37,939 bases of DNA from Arenicella sp. (GTDB lineage: Bacteria > Pseudomonadota > Gammaproteobacteria > Arenicellales > Arenicellaceae). Below the pieces are notes generated by a model. That model ran no database searches. It was given only the letters and a program-made list of their open reading frames with translations, and was not told the DNA's origin. Position 1 is the first letter of the stretch. Each line of letters begins with the position of its first letter. Positions 15,696-24,723 of this stretch are shown piece after piece. The translations under genes and the position numbers were made by a program. Where the stretch lies: contig JALZVW010000164.1 in NCBI GenBank assembly GCA_023301745.1, forward strand, positions 1 through 37,939, in the 5' to 3' direction.

Positions 15696-15728
15696 GAAAA
15701 AGACGACTCAATGAGTCGTCTTTTTTTT
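15696..15728 (+). terminator. Intrinsic terminator of the Val-Asp tRNA operon
   Basis: AGACGACT and AGTCGTCT form a stem around CAATG, preceded by five A residues and followed by eight T residues. It lies 14 bases after tRNA-Asp and is one of the clearest terminators in the window. Confidence 0.93.
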
Positions 15729-16180
15729 GCCTTTGTTTTTTGACGTTTAAAGAGTGCTTGTTGGTCTAACTAAATACAATGACAATCACCTAGCTCAAGC
15801 GTCTTGGTTTAACTTGCTACTTGACGATGCATTTAAGTAGCAATCTGATTTGCCATGCGGCCTAGTTAGTTTATCCGACTGCTTATTGATGTGGTTAAAT
15901 ATGGCAGCTCTGTTGCGAGGTTTTCATCAGTCGGTTTTGCCGACAATTGCGTCTAGCCTCAATAGGGTTAACTTAGGCGCATAGTATGGCTAGTGGCCGA
16001 GGCCAACTCCCTTATTTTAAGCTCTATTGACACGTCGATAGAATGAACGAGTAGCCAGCTTACTGTTGCTCGATTCTTTGATCTATAAACTAGCCATCAT
16101 TTCGCCTTTTTTGTATGGCAACACTCGACTATACTTACTCGCTTATTATTTAGAACAACAATCAATTTTTAGGATTTCCT
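15729..16180. other. 452-bp gap between tRNA-Asp and ppiD
   Basis: No credible gene is present. A perfect 9-bp inverted repeat, TTGCTACTT (15814-15822) with AAGTAGCAA (15835-15843), forms a hairpin with a 12-base loop and no T tract. A smaller GTCGG/CCGAC hairpin lies near 15930-15944. TATACT at 16130-16135 is a good -10 box for ppiD, but the matching -35 region is only a T run. Confidence 0.5.
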
Positions 16181-18079
16181 ATGTTAACCGACATCCGTGA
16201 TCGCTCAACTGGCGCATTCGCTTGGTTTATTGCAGCCCTTATTATTATTCCAATGGCTTTCTTTGGTGTTTCACAATATGCAAGTACTGAAGCGCGCCCA
16301 ACGGTAGTAGAAATTGGCGACCAGAAAATTACTCAACAAGACTATCAAGCGCGTTTAGTCCAAGCGCAAAACCGAGCACGCCAAAGCAATCCAAGCTTGG
16401 CTAATTCGGATGTTTTAAATAGTGAGTTTTACAAAAAACAAGTGCTTCAAAGCATGGTTGACCAATCAATCACGGCTTATGTTGCCGATCAGTATAATTA
16501 TCGAGTTGGCGATAAAGCGGTTGATAAAGTCATTACTCAGGACCCAACCTTCCAAACCGATGGTAAGTTTGACCAGAATTTATACAATGTGTTTGCGGCT
16601 AGTCGAGGGCGGGCCGGGTCCGAGCAAATAAAATCAGACATTCGCGCATCAGTAATTAACCAACAAGTGGTCTCGGGTTATCAAGAGTCAGCACTGGTTC
16701 TTCCCAGTGAGGTAAGGGCATTGTTAGAGATTCAGTCCGAGTTGCGCACCTTTGATGTGATTACTATTAATCAATCTGATTTCAACGATAAGGTCTCTGT
16801 CACTGACGCCGATATTGAACAACATTACACAAGCAATATCGACCAATATATGTTGCCTGACCGAACGTCGGTTAGTTACATTGAACTTGATAAAGCCGTT
16901 ATCGGCCAAAATTTAACGGTCGAAGAGTCGCGTTTGCAAGAACTCTATGCGGAATACACAGAGGGCTTCATTGCCGATGAAACACGCAATACTCGCCATA
17001 TATTATTGAATACTGGTGGTGACAACGACGATTCGGCCCAGAAAGCAAAAATAGAAGACCTAGCTAGCCAAATTGCCGCGGGCGCTGATTTTGTCGAATT
17101 AGCGAAAACGCATTCACAAGACCCTGGGTCTGCTGCAAATGGCGGGTCTCTTGGCGATGTGGCGCGTGGCGAGATGGTTGAAGAGTTTAACGATGCGATG
17201 TTTGCACTTGCAGAAGGTGAGATTTCGACTCCGATTAAAACTGAATTTGGTTATCACTTGATTCAAGTGGTTAAAATTAATACAACGGCGGCTGACTCGT
17301 TCGATATTCTGCGAACCGATTTAGAGTTCGAAGAACGTGAGCGTCTGGCGGAAGAGTTAGTGATTGAGCAAGCAGAACAACTCAGAAATAGCTTGTTTGA
17401 GCAACCTGGCAGCATAGAAAACGTTGCTCAAGAAGCGGGCATTGAAGTTCGCACAACTGGTTTATTCTCGAGAGGCGAAGGAACCGGTGTTGCGGCTAAC
17501 GACGCCGTTCGAAATGCGGCTTTCAGCGAGCAAGTGCAAAGCGACGAAGTTAATTCAGAACTTATTGAAGTTGCCGACGGTGTGTATGTGGCATTACGTA
17601 AATTAGAGTTCGCCGCTTCAGAACCTAAAAAACTGGCTGATGTCAGTGCTGAGATAAAGTCTAAGTTAACCACTGAACGTGCCATTGCGGCCGCCAAAGA
17701 AGCCGGCGACAGTGTAATTTCGCGTGCTGAATCAGACTGGGCTAGTTTGGTTGATGATGCAACGATTAGCATCTCGAGCCACACCACCTCAATGATCGAC
17801 GTAAACAGAACGGTCGCCAGTGATGTTTTTGCCGAAGTAGTGAAAATGCACTTAGATGACGAGGCCACTAAAGTTAATTCGTTTACTGGCAGCAACGGCA
17901 ATTTCAATGTTATTAGGTTGACGCAAATCGCACCAGGCAATCTGGCCGAAGTGAGTCAACAAATTAAAGACTCAACGCGCTCATTAATTGAACAGCGCAA
18001 TGGCCAATCATTTTATGGCGCCTACCTGAAGGGCCTAAATGAGGAGCTTGCGGCTAATATAAATGAAGATTTATTATAA
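16181..18079 (+). CDS. ppiD: PpiD, membrane-anchored periplasmic chaperone/prolyl isomerase
   Basis: PpiD sits at the SecYEG exit and helps newly exported proteins fold. The 632-residue product has a single N-terminal membrane anchor (about 13-33, FAWFIAALIIIPMAFFGV), a SurA-like N-terminal chaperone domain starting with VVEIGDQKIT, and one parvulin domain at about 266-365 (TRHILLNT, FVELAKTHSQDPGSAANGG, EFGYHLIQV). The C-terminal 270 residues complete the chaperone core. The length matches the family. It follows the lon-hup block, as in E. coli, but here two tRNA genes lie between hup and ppiD. Confidence 0.95.
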   Translation: MLTDIRDRSTGAFAWFIAALIIIPMAFFGVSQYASTEARPTVVEIGDQKITQQDYQARLVQAQNRARQSNPSLANSDVLNSEFYKKQVLQSMVDQSITAYVADQYNYRVGDKAVDKVITQDPTFQTDGKFDQNLYNVFAASRGRAGSEQIKSDIRASVINQQVVSGYQESALVLPSEVRALLEIQSELRTFDVITINQSDFNDKVSVTDADIEQHYTSNIDQYMLPDRTSVSYIELDKAVIGQNLTVEESRLQELYAEYTEGFIADETRNTRHILLNTGGDNDDSAQKAKIEDLASQIAAGADFVELAKTHSQDPGSAANGGSLGDVARGEMVEEFNDAMFALAEGEISTPIKTEFGYHLIQVVKINTTAADSFDILRTDLEFEERERLAEELVIEQAEQLRNSLFEQPGSIENVAQEAGIEVRTTGLFSRGEGTGVAANDAVRNAAFSEQVQSDEVNSELIEVADGVYVALRKLEFAASEPKKLADVSAEIKSKLTTERAIAAAKEAGDSVISRAESDWASLVDDATISISSHTTSMIDVNRTVASDVFAEVVKMHLDDEATKVNSFTGSNGNFNVIRLTQIAPGNLAEVSQQIKDSTRSLIEQRNGQSFYGAYLKGLNEELAANINEDLL

Positions 18080-18128
18080 CGCTGGCATTAGAGCCTAAGC
18101 TAAGCCATAAAAAGAGGCGGGAACTCAA

Positions 18129-19313
18129 ATGATTATTAAACCGAAAGTTCGTGGTTTTATCTGCACTAATGCACACCCTGTAGGGTGTGCCGAAAATGTT
18201 GCACAACAAATCAACTATATTAAGTCTCAAAGTTTTGAAGACACCAATGGTCAGCCCAAAAATGTGTTGATTATTGGAGCATCCACTGGCTATGGATTAG
18301 CGTCCAGGATAACGGCCGCTTATGGTTTTGGCGCGAAAACATTGGGTTTGTTTTTTGAAAAACCAGCGTCGGAAAAACGCACAGGATCGGCAGGCTACTA
18401 CAATTCTGCTGCGTTCGAAAAGCAGGCGAAGGCAGATGGTTTATACTCAAAAAGCATCAATGGCGATGCCTTTTCAAGCGCCGCCAAAGAGCAGGTTATA
18501 GAGTGTATTAAAGCCGATATGGGGAAGATTGACCTAGTGGTTTACAGTTTGGCTTCGCCCAGAAGAACTGACCCAGTGACGGGTGAGACTTATGTCTCGA
18601 CCTTAAAGCCAATTGGTAAGCCCTATACCACTAAAAGTTTAAATACAGACACTAAGTTGATTTCAGAGGTCAGCGTTGAAGCGGCTAACGATGATGAAAT
18701 TGCCGGCACCATCAAGGTTATGGGCGGTGAAGACTGGGCGCTTTGGATGAATGCCTTAAATGACGCTGGCGTGCTCGCTGGCGGCGCTAAAACAGTCGCC
18801 TATACCTACATCGGCGACAAGTTGACTAAACCAATGTATGGCGACGCAACGATCGGAAAGGCGAAAGAACATTTGGACGTAACCGCCGCTGATCTTAATT
18901 CACGTTTAGACGTTGATGCGCGCGTCTCGGTACTCAAAGCGGTTGTTACTCAGGCGAGTGCCGCTATTCCAGTAATGCCGCTGTATCTTTCGATTCTTTT
19001 TAAAGAGATGAAAGAAGAGGGCACTCAAGAAGGTTGTATTGAGCAGTTGCGCCGTCTGTTCAAAGAATGTATCTACAGTGACCAACCACGCTTAGATTCA
19101 GACAACCGCTTTCGAGTCGATGAGTTAGAGTTAAAGCGAGAAATGCAAGCCAAAGTAGAATCTGCTTGGGAGAAAGTGACGTCAGAAAACTTAGCCGAAC
19201 TGAGTGACTATGATGGCTATCGCGCTGACTTTCTTCGTCTATTCGGTTTCGGCATTGATGGCGTTGATTATGACGCGGATATTAATCCACTTGTTGACGA
19301 CAACTTCTTATAG
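18129..19313 (+). CDS. fabV: FabV, NADH-dependent trans-2-enoyl-ACP reductase
   Basis: FabV catalyses the last reduction in each cycle of fatty acid elongation and replaces or supplements FabI. The 394-residue product shows the FabV N-terminus (KPKVRGFICTNAHPVGC), the NADH-binding loop VLIIGASTGYGLASR (about 47-61) and the FabV-type catalytic spacing Tyr-x8-Lys, Tyr225 and Lys234 in YTYIGDKLTK; FabI has Tyr-x6-Lys. The C-terminal region RVDELELKREMQ is also family-typical. It follows ppiD by 49 bp and may be co-transcribed. Confidence 0.97.
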   Translation: MIIKPKVRGFICTNAHPVGCAENVAQQINYIKSQSFEDTNGQPKNVLIIGASTGYGLASRITAAYGFGAKTLGLFFEKPASEKRTGSAGYYNSAAFEKQAKADGLYSKSINGDAFSSAAKEQVIECIKADMGKIDLVVYSLASPRRTDPVTGETYVSTLKPIGKPYTTKSLNTDTKLISEVSVEAANDDEIAGTIKVMGGEDWALWMNALNDAGVLAGGAKTVAYTYIGDKLTKPMYGDATIGKAKEHLDVTAADLNSRLDVDARVSVLKAVVTQASAAIPVMPLYLSILFKEMKEEGTQEGCIEQLRRLFKECIYSDQPRLDSDNRFRVDELELKREMQAKVESAWEKVTSENLAELSDYDGYRADFLRLFGFGIDGVDYDADINPLVDDNFL

Positions 19314-19379
19314 CTTTTAGGGGCCTAGTCGCTAGCGTTATAAGAGACTAGAGCTCTATTAGAATAGTTAATACGAGTA

Positions 19380-20135
19380 ATGCCGATACAGTTTGTACAA
19401 CTAAAACACGCCTCAGTCTCTATTCAAGGGGCTGAGGCGTGTCTCGTTTTAAAGCATTTTATTCAACGTTGTGAGCCTGTCGACAAGCCTGATTTTGTTG
19501 ATTTGGCGCTAAGCGTTGGCTCCAATGGTCTGCAACTCATTTGGAATAGGCCCGGCGCGCTCTCGCTTAAGTACCATGTTGATTTCGAGAAGCTTGTTCT
19601 CCAGCAGCGTTCATTTCCTGCGCCAAAGCAGGGCGCATTTAACCAAGCCCTGGGTAAGAAGACCAAGTCTGTGGTTGATGCTACTGGCGGCTGGGGCGGT
19701 GATGCAATGTTAATGTGTATGCAGGGCTATCGAGTAATATTAATCGAGCGCCTACCGTTAATGGCCGCGTTACTCGACGACGCCTTTTCACGTTTGGCAA
19801 GCTCTCAGTGGGTCGCTAAAAATGAGATAATTGTACCTCAGGTGCTGTGTGGAGATGCGGCAGAGTTATTGCCGCAGTTTGAAGCAATGGCCGACTGCAT
19901 CTACCTTGACCCAATGTTCCCAGCAAAGAAAAAGAAGAAAGCGGCCACAAACAAGCAGATGCAACTACTTCAATGGCTTGCAGGAGCTGACGATGATGCG
20001 AGTCAATTAGCTGAAATTGCTAAGCAAACCTTTCCACGATTAGCGGTCAAGCGGCCGGACTACGCCGAGCCGTTGATTGCTAATCCGGATGCGCAGTTTT
20101 CGAGTAAACTGGTACATTATGATGTGTACCTATAG
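19380..20135 (+). CDS. rsmJ: RsmJ, 16S rRNA guanine-N2 methyltransferase
   Basis: RsmJ methylates the N2 of G1516 in 16S rRNA using S-adenosylmethionine. The 251-residue product has the class I fold with the cofactor loop VVDATGGWGGDAM, the acidic residue after the next strand (VILIERLPLMAALL) and the catalytic-site motif YLDPMFP, followed by the lysine-rich stretch (AKKKKKAA) and VKRP near the end, all typical of this family. Next to rsmE it makes a small rRNA-modification pair, though the two methylate different positions and are 61 bp apart. Confidence 0.9.
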   Translation: MPIQFVQLKHASVSIQGAEACLVLKHFIQRCEPVDKPDFVDLALSVGSNGLQLIWNRPGALSLKYHVDFEKLVLQQRSFPAPKQGAFNQALGKKTKSVVDATGGWGGDAMLMCMQGYRVILIERLPLMAALLDDAFSRLASSQWVAKNEIIVPQVLCGDAAELLPQFEAMADCIYLDPMFPAKKKKKAATNKQMQLLQWLAGADDDASQLAEIAKQTFPRLAVKRPDYAEPLIANPDAQFSSKLVHYDVYL

Positions 20136-20196
20136 CGATGATTTATATGATTTTTTTTAAGCTGCAAACAACAACATAAAAATTTAGTGAGCGTAA

Positions 20197-20889
20197 ATGG
20201 CCATCCCTAGTTTTTATCATCCCAACTTAGACGCGCAAGATAAAGAAATTAGTCTTGATGCTAGCGAGTCGGCGCATGCGGCTAAGTCTCGCAGGTTGCG
20301 CCCTGGTCAACCAGTACGTGTATTTAATGGTGTCGGCTTGGTTGGGCTCGGGCTCTTATCGATCGTCGGTCGGCGTGAAGTCGGGGTCGAACTCGATTCG
20401 TTTGAACGGTCACCTCCGACGTCGCGTTTGGTTTCGGTTGCGGTAGCCGTGCCTAAAGGCGATCGTCAAAAAGTCATGATAGATATGTTGACTCAGCTAG
20501 GTGTTTCTGAAATCATCCCGCTCCGTTGTGAGCACTCGGTCACCAATTTCACTGAAAACATGTTGGAAAAGTGGACGCGGGTCGCTATCGAGGCATGTAA
20601 GCAGTCCCAGAATCCGTGGTTACCAACAATCACTGGTGAACGTGAATTTTCTGATGTCATCAGCGATGAAGGGCGTAGCTGTGTATTCGCTAACGCGGGT
20701 AGTTGCGGCTTAAGTGCGGTCGCTGGTACGGCGTCGCCGATAACCGTTTTGGTTGGCCCTGAAGGTGGGTTTTCTGAACGCGAATTGACAAAACTTAATC
20801 AATTGTCGGTTCCATCTATGCGGCTAGGCCCTTATATTTTACGTACAGAGGCGGCGGCTATTGCCGCTGTCGGTGTATTGGTAGCTTAA
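20197..20889 (+). CDS. rsmE: RsmE, 16S rRNA uracil-N3 methyltransferase
   Basis: RsmE methylates N3 of U1498 in 16S rRNA. The 230-residue product has the N-terminal PUA-like RNA-binding domain (H..R..R..PG..V.VFNG pattern at about 27-46) and a C-terminal SPOUT methyltransferase domain. The knot region is clear: VLVGPEGGFSERE followed by LGPYILRTEAAAIAA, which forms the SAM-binding loops. The length is slightly short but complete. Confidence 0.95.
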   Translation: MAIPSFYHPNLDAQDKEISLDASESAHAAKSRRLRPGQPVRVFNGVGLVGLGLLSIVGRREVGVELDSFERSPPTSRLVSVAVAVPKGDRQKVMIDMLTQLGVSEIIPLRCEHSVTNFTENMLEKWTRVAIEACKQSQNPWLPTITGEREFSDVISDEGRSCVFANAGSCGLSAVAGTASPITVLVGPEGGFSERELTKLNQLSVPSMRLGPYILRTEAAAIAAVGVLVA

Positions 20890-21035
20890 TTTTAATTATT
20901 GCTGAACCCGTTAATCGACATTATGTCATGTTGTGAAAGATATCCAATTGTGGCAAGGTCATAAACAAGCAGAGTGAATCAGCTAAATACGGTGGTTTTA
21001 GCCCCAATATTTAAGTGAAGAATGAGGAACGATTT

Positions 21036-21578
21036 TTGCCACAGAATAATAATTTGTTACAAACCAACATCGATGCGTTAGAAGAAGGTGCTGGTTTATT
21101 AGCGTTACTAGAACCTGACCAGTACACACAAGGCTATAAGCCTGTGTTTCATTCGACCATTGGTGCACATTTTCGGCATGTCTTGGAGCATTATCGTTGT
21201 TTCATTAAGCAGCTTGGGGTTCGCCGATTTTGTTATGACAGCCGAGAGCGTGACCAGCTCTTAGAATGCGATGTCGAGTATGCAAAACAAACTATTGTTA
21301 CCTTAGTTGAGTCATTGCAGGCATTAGAATCGCAAAATTTAGATCTCGAATGCGAGTTACAAGACCAGCAAGCGAACGGTCCAGTGGCGTCGACTTTATT
21401 TCGTGAATTATTATTTTTACAATCTCATGCTATGCACCATTACGCCATTATAGGTGCCATGACCCGCCGGCTAGGAGCGCAGCCCGCCGAGGATTTTGGC
21501 GTTGCGATTGCCACCCGAGAGCACCAGAAAAATACAACAGAACCCTGTGTCGGAGAGCCATCAACGTGTGCACAATGA
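21036..21578 (+). CDS. DinB/YfiT-like four-helix protein
   Basis: The product, about 180 residues, has the histidine pattern of the DinB-like metal-binding four-helix bundle: GAHFRHVLEHY in the second helix and LQSHAMHHYAIIGAM in the third. Members often bind a divalent metal and include thiol-dependent transferases, but the function of this one is unknown. I prefer TTG 21036 as start: GAGGA at 21024-21028 lies 7 bases before it. The alternative GTG at 21015 adds 7 residues and has no ribosome binding site. The end overlaps the NRDE gene by 13 bases, implying translational coupling. Confidence 0.8.
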   Translation: MPQNNNLLQTNIDALEEGAGLLALLEPDQYTQGYKPVFHSTIGAHFRHVLEHYRCFIKQLGVRRFCYDSRERDQLLECDVEYAKQTIVTLVESLQALESQNLDLECELQDQQANGPVASTLFRELLFLQSHAMHHYAIIGAMTRRLGAQPAEDFGVAIATREHQKNTTEPCVGEPSTCAQ

Positions 21579-22351
21579 CATGGTTTGTTAAAGAAGACGG
21601 CTACGAACTTTTCTTTAATAGAGACGAACGTAAATCGCGTCGTCGAGCCCAATTGCCAACCTCGCAGGTCGATGGCGGTGTTCAATACTTATCGCCGACC
21701 GATGCTGACGCGGGTGGGACTTGGATTGCGGTAAACCAATTTGGTGTTACGGTTTGCCTGTTAAACCATTATCAATTTGAACAGATAGAAACGTACAAGA
21801 AATGGACTAGTCGCGGCGAAATGGTCCGCCGTTTTGCGGTAACAACCTCTCTGGCCGAAGCTCAAGCGTTATTTGATTCCTTGGACCTTGATGAGTATCG
21901 TGCGTTTAGAATGTTCATAATTGATCACAAAAGCGGTAACCGCTTATGTGTTTGGGACGGTCACAGCGCGCGCGTTGAACGTGATGTTAGCACTCCTAAG
22001 TCAAGCTCGTCAGTTGATGCTAAGCATGTGAAATCTGTACGTAAAAACCTTTTCGCTAACTTAAATCTAGCGAGCTCAAAATCTTCAAAAGATTACATTG
22101 ATTACCACGCTAGTCATCTGCCGGCTCGTTCGAAAGAGTCGGTTTGCATGCACCGAGACGATGCCAACACGGTTAGCCTTAGCCATGTTAGCGTGTCTAG
22201 TCAAGGTATTAGCTTTCGCTATGCCGACGGTTCGCCGTGTGAAGCCGCACTTGGGCCAGCGTTGGCAATGGAGTTTGTTGAATCGACCGATTCCTGTAAT
22301 CGAGATCTTAAAGCGAATGGCATCGACTCTGGAGTCGTTGCTGTAAAGTAA
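21566..22351 (+). CDS. NRDE (TANGO2-like) family protein
   Basis: The 261-residue protein starts MCTMTW and has NRDE at about residues 18-21 (FFNRDERKSRRRA), then GGTWIAVNQFGV, all hallmarks of the NRDE/TANGO2 family. Bacterial members are poorly understood; haem transport or redox roles have been proposed for relatives. The GTG start is chosen because the family conserves Met-Cys-Thr at the extreme N-terminus. It overlaps the DinB-like gene by 13 bases, so the two are probably co-translated. A GC-rich terminator follows the stop. Confidence 0.88.
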   Translation: MCTMTWFVKEDGYELFFNRDERKSRRRAQLPTSQVDGGVQYLSPTDADAGGTWIAVNQFGVTVCLLNHYQFEQIETYKKWTSRGEMVRRFAVTTSLAEAQALFDSLDLDEYRAFRMFIIDHKSGNRLCVWDGHSARVERDVSTPKSSSSVDAKHVKSVRKNLFANLNLASSKSSKDYIDYHASHLPARSKESVCMHRDDANTVSLSHVSVSSQGISFRYADGSPCEAALGPALAMEFVESTDSCNRDLKANGIDSGVVAVK

Positions 22352-22359
22352 AACTAAAT

Positions 22360-22387
22360 CGCGCTGGTCGTCAGCGCGTTTCTCTTT
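22360..22387 (+). terminator. Intrinsic terminator between the NRDE gene and olsB
   Basis: CGCGCTG (22360-22366) pairs perfectly with CAGCGCG (22372-22378) around GTCGT, followed by TTTCTCTTT. The tail ends only 6 bases before the assigned olsB start codon, an unusual position. Confidence 0.7.
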
Positions 22388-22393
22388 CGTACT

Positions 22394-23206
22394 ATGGCTA
22401 TAACTCCTAAATTATTTCAGCAGATGACCAAATTGATTGCAGGCAGTATGTCCGCAGGTCGTTATGATGTTCGCTTAGCATCCTCTGAGGCAGAAATTCA
22501 CGCCGCGCAAAAGTTGCGTTATGAAGTTCTTTTTAAAGAGAGTGGTGGTCGAATTACACGCGAAATGCTCAATACCGAACGCGAAGAAGATGAATGGGAC
22601 CAAGTCGCGTACCATGTCGTTGTGCTGGATTCTCGTAACGACAATAAGGTGGTCGGCACTGTTCGCCTTGTCAGCAATCTTGCACTCGAAGATGGGCAGT
22701 CGTTTTATACTGAACACGCTTTCGATTTATCTGGTTTGCGCAATAATTACACGCAAGTTTTGGAATTGAGCCGCGCCTGTGTTTCGCCTGATGGCCGCGG
22801 CGGTGCGATTTTAATGCTTATCTGGAAGTTTACCATGCAGTTCATTGAACAAAATGGCTACCAAGTGCTGTTTGGCTGTGCCAGCTTCAAAGGCACAGAT
22901 TATCAAGAGCATACTGAGATATTATCCTACCTTTATGACAAGCACCTGGCGAGCGAGGCGTTAATGCCTCGCCCCAAAGACGAGGTTCAAAGCGTGGCAA
23001 TTAAGGAGTTTTCACAAACACCGGGTAAGGGTAAGGAGCGCGGTAAAGTGCCGACAATGCTGCGAGGGTATCTGAAAATTGGCGCTCGAGTGAGCGAGCA
23101 CGCTATCATCGACCCGGTATTTAACACAACTTTTGTGGCTATTTACGTTGATGCTCAAGAGATGTTTGGAATCAACCACGCCTTAGTCAATAAGTCTGTC
23201 AATTAG
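22394..23206 (+). CDS. olsB: OlsB-like N-acyltransferase (ornithine lipid synthesis)
   Basis: OlsB transfers a 3-hydroxyacyl group from acyl carrier protein to the alpha-amino group of ornithine, the first step of ornithine lipid synthesis. The 270-residue product has the GNAT-like hemolysin/OlsB fold: YDVRLASSEAEIHAAQKLRY near the start, VVGTVRLV in the core, ELSRACV, then FGCASFKGTDYQEH, all typical of the family. An OlsA-like acyltransferase follows 72 bp later. The start is uncertain because a terminator abuts it and there is no good ribosome binding site; ATG codons 11 and 19 are alternatives. Some homologues acylate other amino acids, so the substrate is inferred. Confidence 0.82.
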   Translation: MAITPKLFQQMTKLIAGSMSAGRYDVRLASSEAEIHAAQKLRYEVLFKESGGRITREMLNTEREEDEWDQVAYHVVVLDSRNDNKVVGTVRLVSNLALEDGQSFYTEHAFDLSGLRNNYTQVLELSRACVSPDGRGGAILMLIWKFTMQFIEQNGYQVLFGCASFKGTDYQEHTEILSYLYDKHLASEALMPRPKDEVQSVAIKEFSQTPGKGKERGKVPTMLRGYLKIGARVSEHAIIDPVFNTTFVAIYVDAQEMFGINHALVNKSVN

Positions 23207-23278
23207 TAGCGAATCTTTCGCAGCCACGGTTTTTATGAGACGGATACTTCGCTAACCGCGGAGTTTGTAATTTATATA

Positions 23279-24061
23279 ATGACAATCAAAAAAAATTATT
23301 TGCTTGGGTTCATTCGAATCACAGTACTGGCGTTATGGATTATCTGTGTGCCTTTGTTTTTCATGCTGATGCGTTTCTTAGGCGCGCCTGGACATCAGAA
23401 GATACCGCATAAATTTCATGCAGGAACATGTCGTATTTTGGGTATCGAGGTTGTTGAGTCTGGTGAGATGAGTGAGGCGCGGCCGACGCTATACGTTAGC
23501 AATCATGTTTCTTATATTGATATTTTCATTCTCGGTAGGCTGCCGGCTTACTTTATCGCAAAATCGGAAGTAGCGAATTGGCCTGTCTTTGGAAAGTTGG
23601 CGGAGTTCCAAAATACCCTTTTTATTGAGCGTAAAGCTGGTAAGACGGGCAAGCAGTTAGAAACATTGAAAAATCATTTAGCAAAAGGAAATAGTCTGAC
23701 ACTATTTCCCGAAGGTACCAGTACTGATGGCACACATGTTGAGCCGTTTAAATCGAGTTTTATCGAATCGGCCAACCTAGGTGATGGTCAGCCTAGAGTT
23801 GCTATTCAAGCGATAACGGTTGCATATACTCATCATGATGGTCAAATAATCGATAATCAGGGCGTGCGTGATCATTATGCGTGGTACGCCAGAATGCCAT
23901 TTTTGTCTCACTTTCTTGGGCTAATGCCACTTAAAAAAGCACGTGCTAAAATCCATTACCATCCGGTCTGTTATTACGATGAGTTCGAATCACGCCGCCA
24001 CTGTACTGATCATTGTCGTGAGGTGATAGCAGAGCAGCTACAGCGATTTTTAGCACTCTGA
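23279..24061 (+). CDS. olsA: OlsA/PlsC-like lysophospholipid acyltransferase
   Basis: The 260-residue protein has an N-terminal membrane segment (about 9-32, with LALWIICVPLFFMLM) and the acyltransferase motifs: NHVSYIDIF (block I, HX4D catalytic dyad), FIERKAGKTGK (block II) and FPEGTSTDG (block III). It resembles PlsC and OlsA, which add the second acyl chain at the membrane. Its place directly after an OlsB-like gene favours acylation of lyso-ornithine lipid; 1-acylglycerol-3-phosphate acyltransferase activity is the alternative and sequence alone cannot exclude it. The two genes point the same way and probably form one transcript with the YHS gene. Confidence 0.82.
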   Translation: MTIKKNYLLGFIRITVLALWIICVPLFFMLMRFLGAPGHQKIPHKFHAGTCRILGIEVVESGEMSEARPTLYVSNHVSYIDIFILGRLPAYFIAKSEVANWPVFGKLAEFQNTLFIERKAGKTGKQLETLKNHLAKGNSLTLFPEGTSTDGTHVEPFKSSFIESANLGDGQPRVAIQAITVAYTHHDGQIIDNQGVRDHYAWYARMPFLSHFLGLMPLKKARAKIHYHPVCYYDEFESRRHCTDHCREVIAEQLQRFLAL

Positions 24062-24112
24062 TTTATTGCAGTGTGATACCCAACAACATTAATCAATATC
24101 AAAGGAGTTAGT

Positions 24113-24562
24113 ATGGCTCGTTTTTTTAGGTCCATAATCGTCTTAGTAATGTCGGTACTATCGACACAAGCATTTGCTCTTGACCCGACTTATACGGCGT
24201 TGTTTTCTAGCGAAGCCATTAAGGGTTACGATACAGTGGCGTACTTTACTGAGAATAAACCGGTCAAAGGTGAGTCTAAGTATAGCTACGAATATAATGA
24301 GGCGACTTGGCTATTTTCAAGTCAAGAAAACCGTGATCTGTTTAAAGCTGACCCTGAAAAGTACGCGCCACAATACGGAGGCTATTGCGCATACGCGGTA
24401 TCTCAAGGATCTACCGCGTCAATTAAGCCTGAATTATTTACCATTTACGAAGGCAAATTGTACTTGAATTACAATAAATCAATTAACGATAAATGGTCTT
24501 CCAATAAAGACGCATTTATTGCTGACGGCGATAAACATTGGCAAAACCTGATTTCTGAATAA
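24113..24562 (+). CDS. Secreted YHS-domain protein
   Basis: The 149-residue product has a signal peptide (MARFF..., hydrophobic core IIVLVMSVLS, cleavage after AFA near residue 22) and a periplasmic YHS domain: GYDTVAYF, ATWLFSSQENRDLF, DPEKYAPQYGGYCAYAV. YHS domains are linked to metal binding in other proteins, but this single-domain exported form has no assigned role. A good ribosome binding site (AAAGGAG) precedes ATG. It lies 51 bp after the olsA-like gene; a functional tie to lipid synthesis is not shown. Confidence 0.88.
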   Translation: MARFFRSIIVLVMSVLSTQAFALDPTYTALFSSEAIKGYDTVAYFTENKPVKGESKYSYEYNEATWLFSSQENRDLFKADPEKYAPQYGGYCAYAVSQGSTASIKPELFTIYEGKLYLNYNKSINDKWSSNKDAFIADGDKHWQNLISE

Positions 24563-24682
24563 TGGTTTCGGCGTTAAATCGTAGTGCCTGTTTTATCAGT
24601 CGTGTTCAGTGTCCATAGAACTCGCTTGAGCTAGTCACGTCGGTGCTCGAAACGTTATCTAATACTGTTCTGTAAAACACGG

Positions 24683-24710
24683 TTGCCATCCGCCAAAATT
24701 AGTATATATT
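24683..24710 (+). promoter_or_regulatory. Promoter of tRNA-Pro (GGG)
   Basis: TTGCCA (24683-24688), a 16-base spacer and TATATT (24705-24710) lie right before the tRNA; transcription would start near 24717, leaving a leader of only a few bases. Confidence 0.55.
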
Positions 24711-24723
24711 CCAGTTTGTTGAT

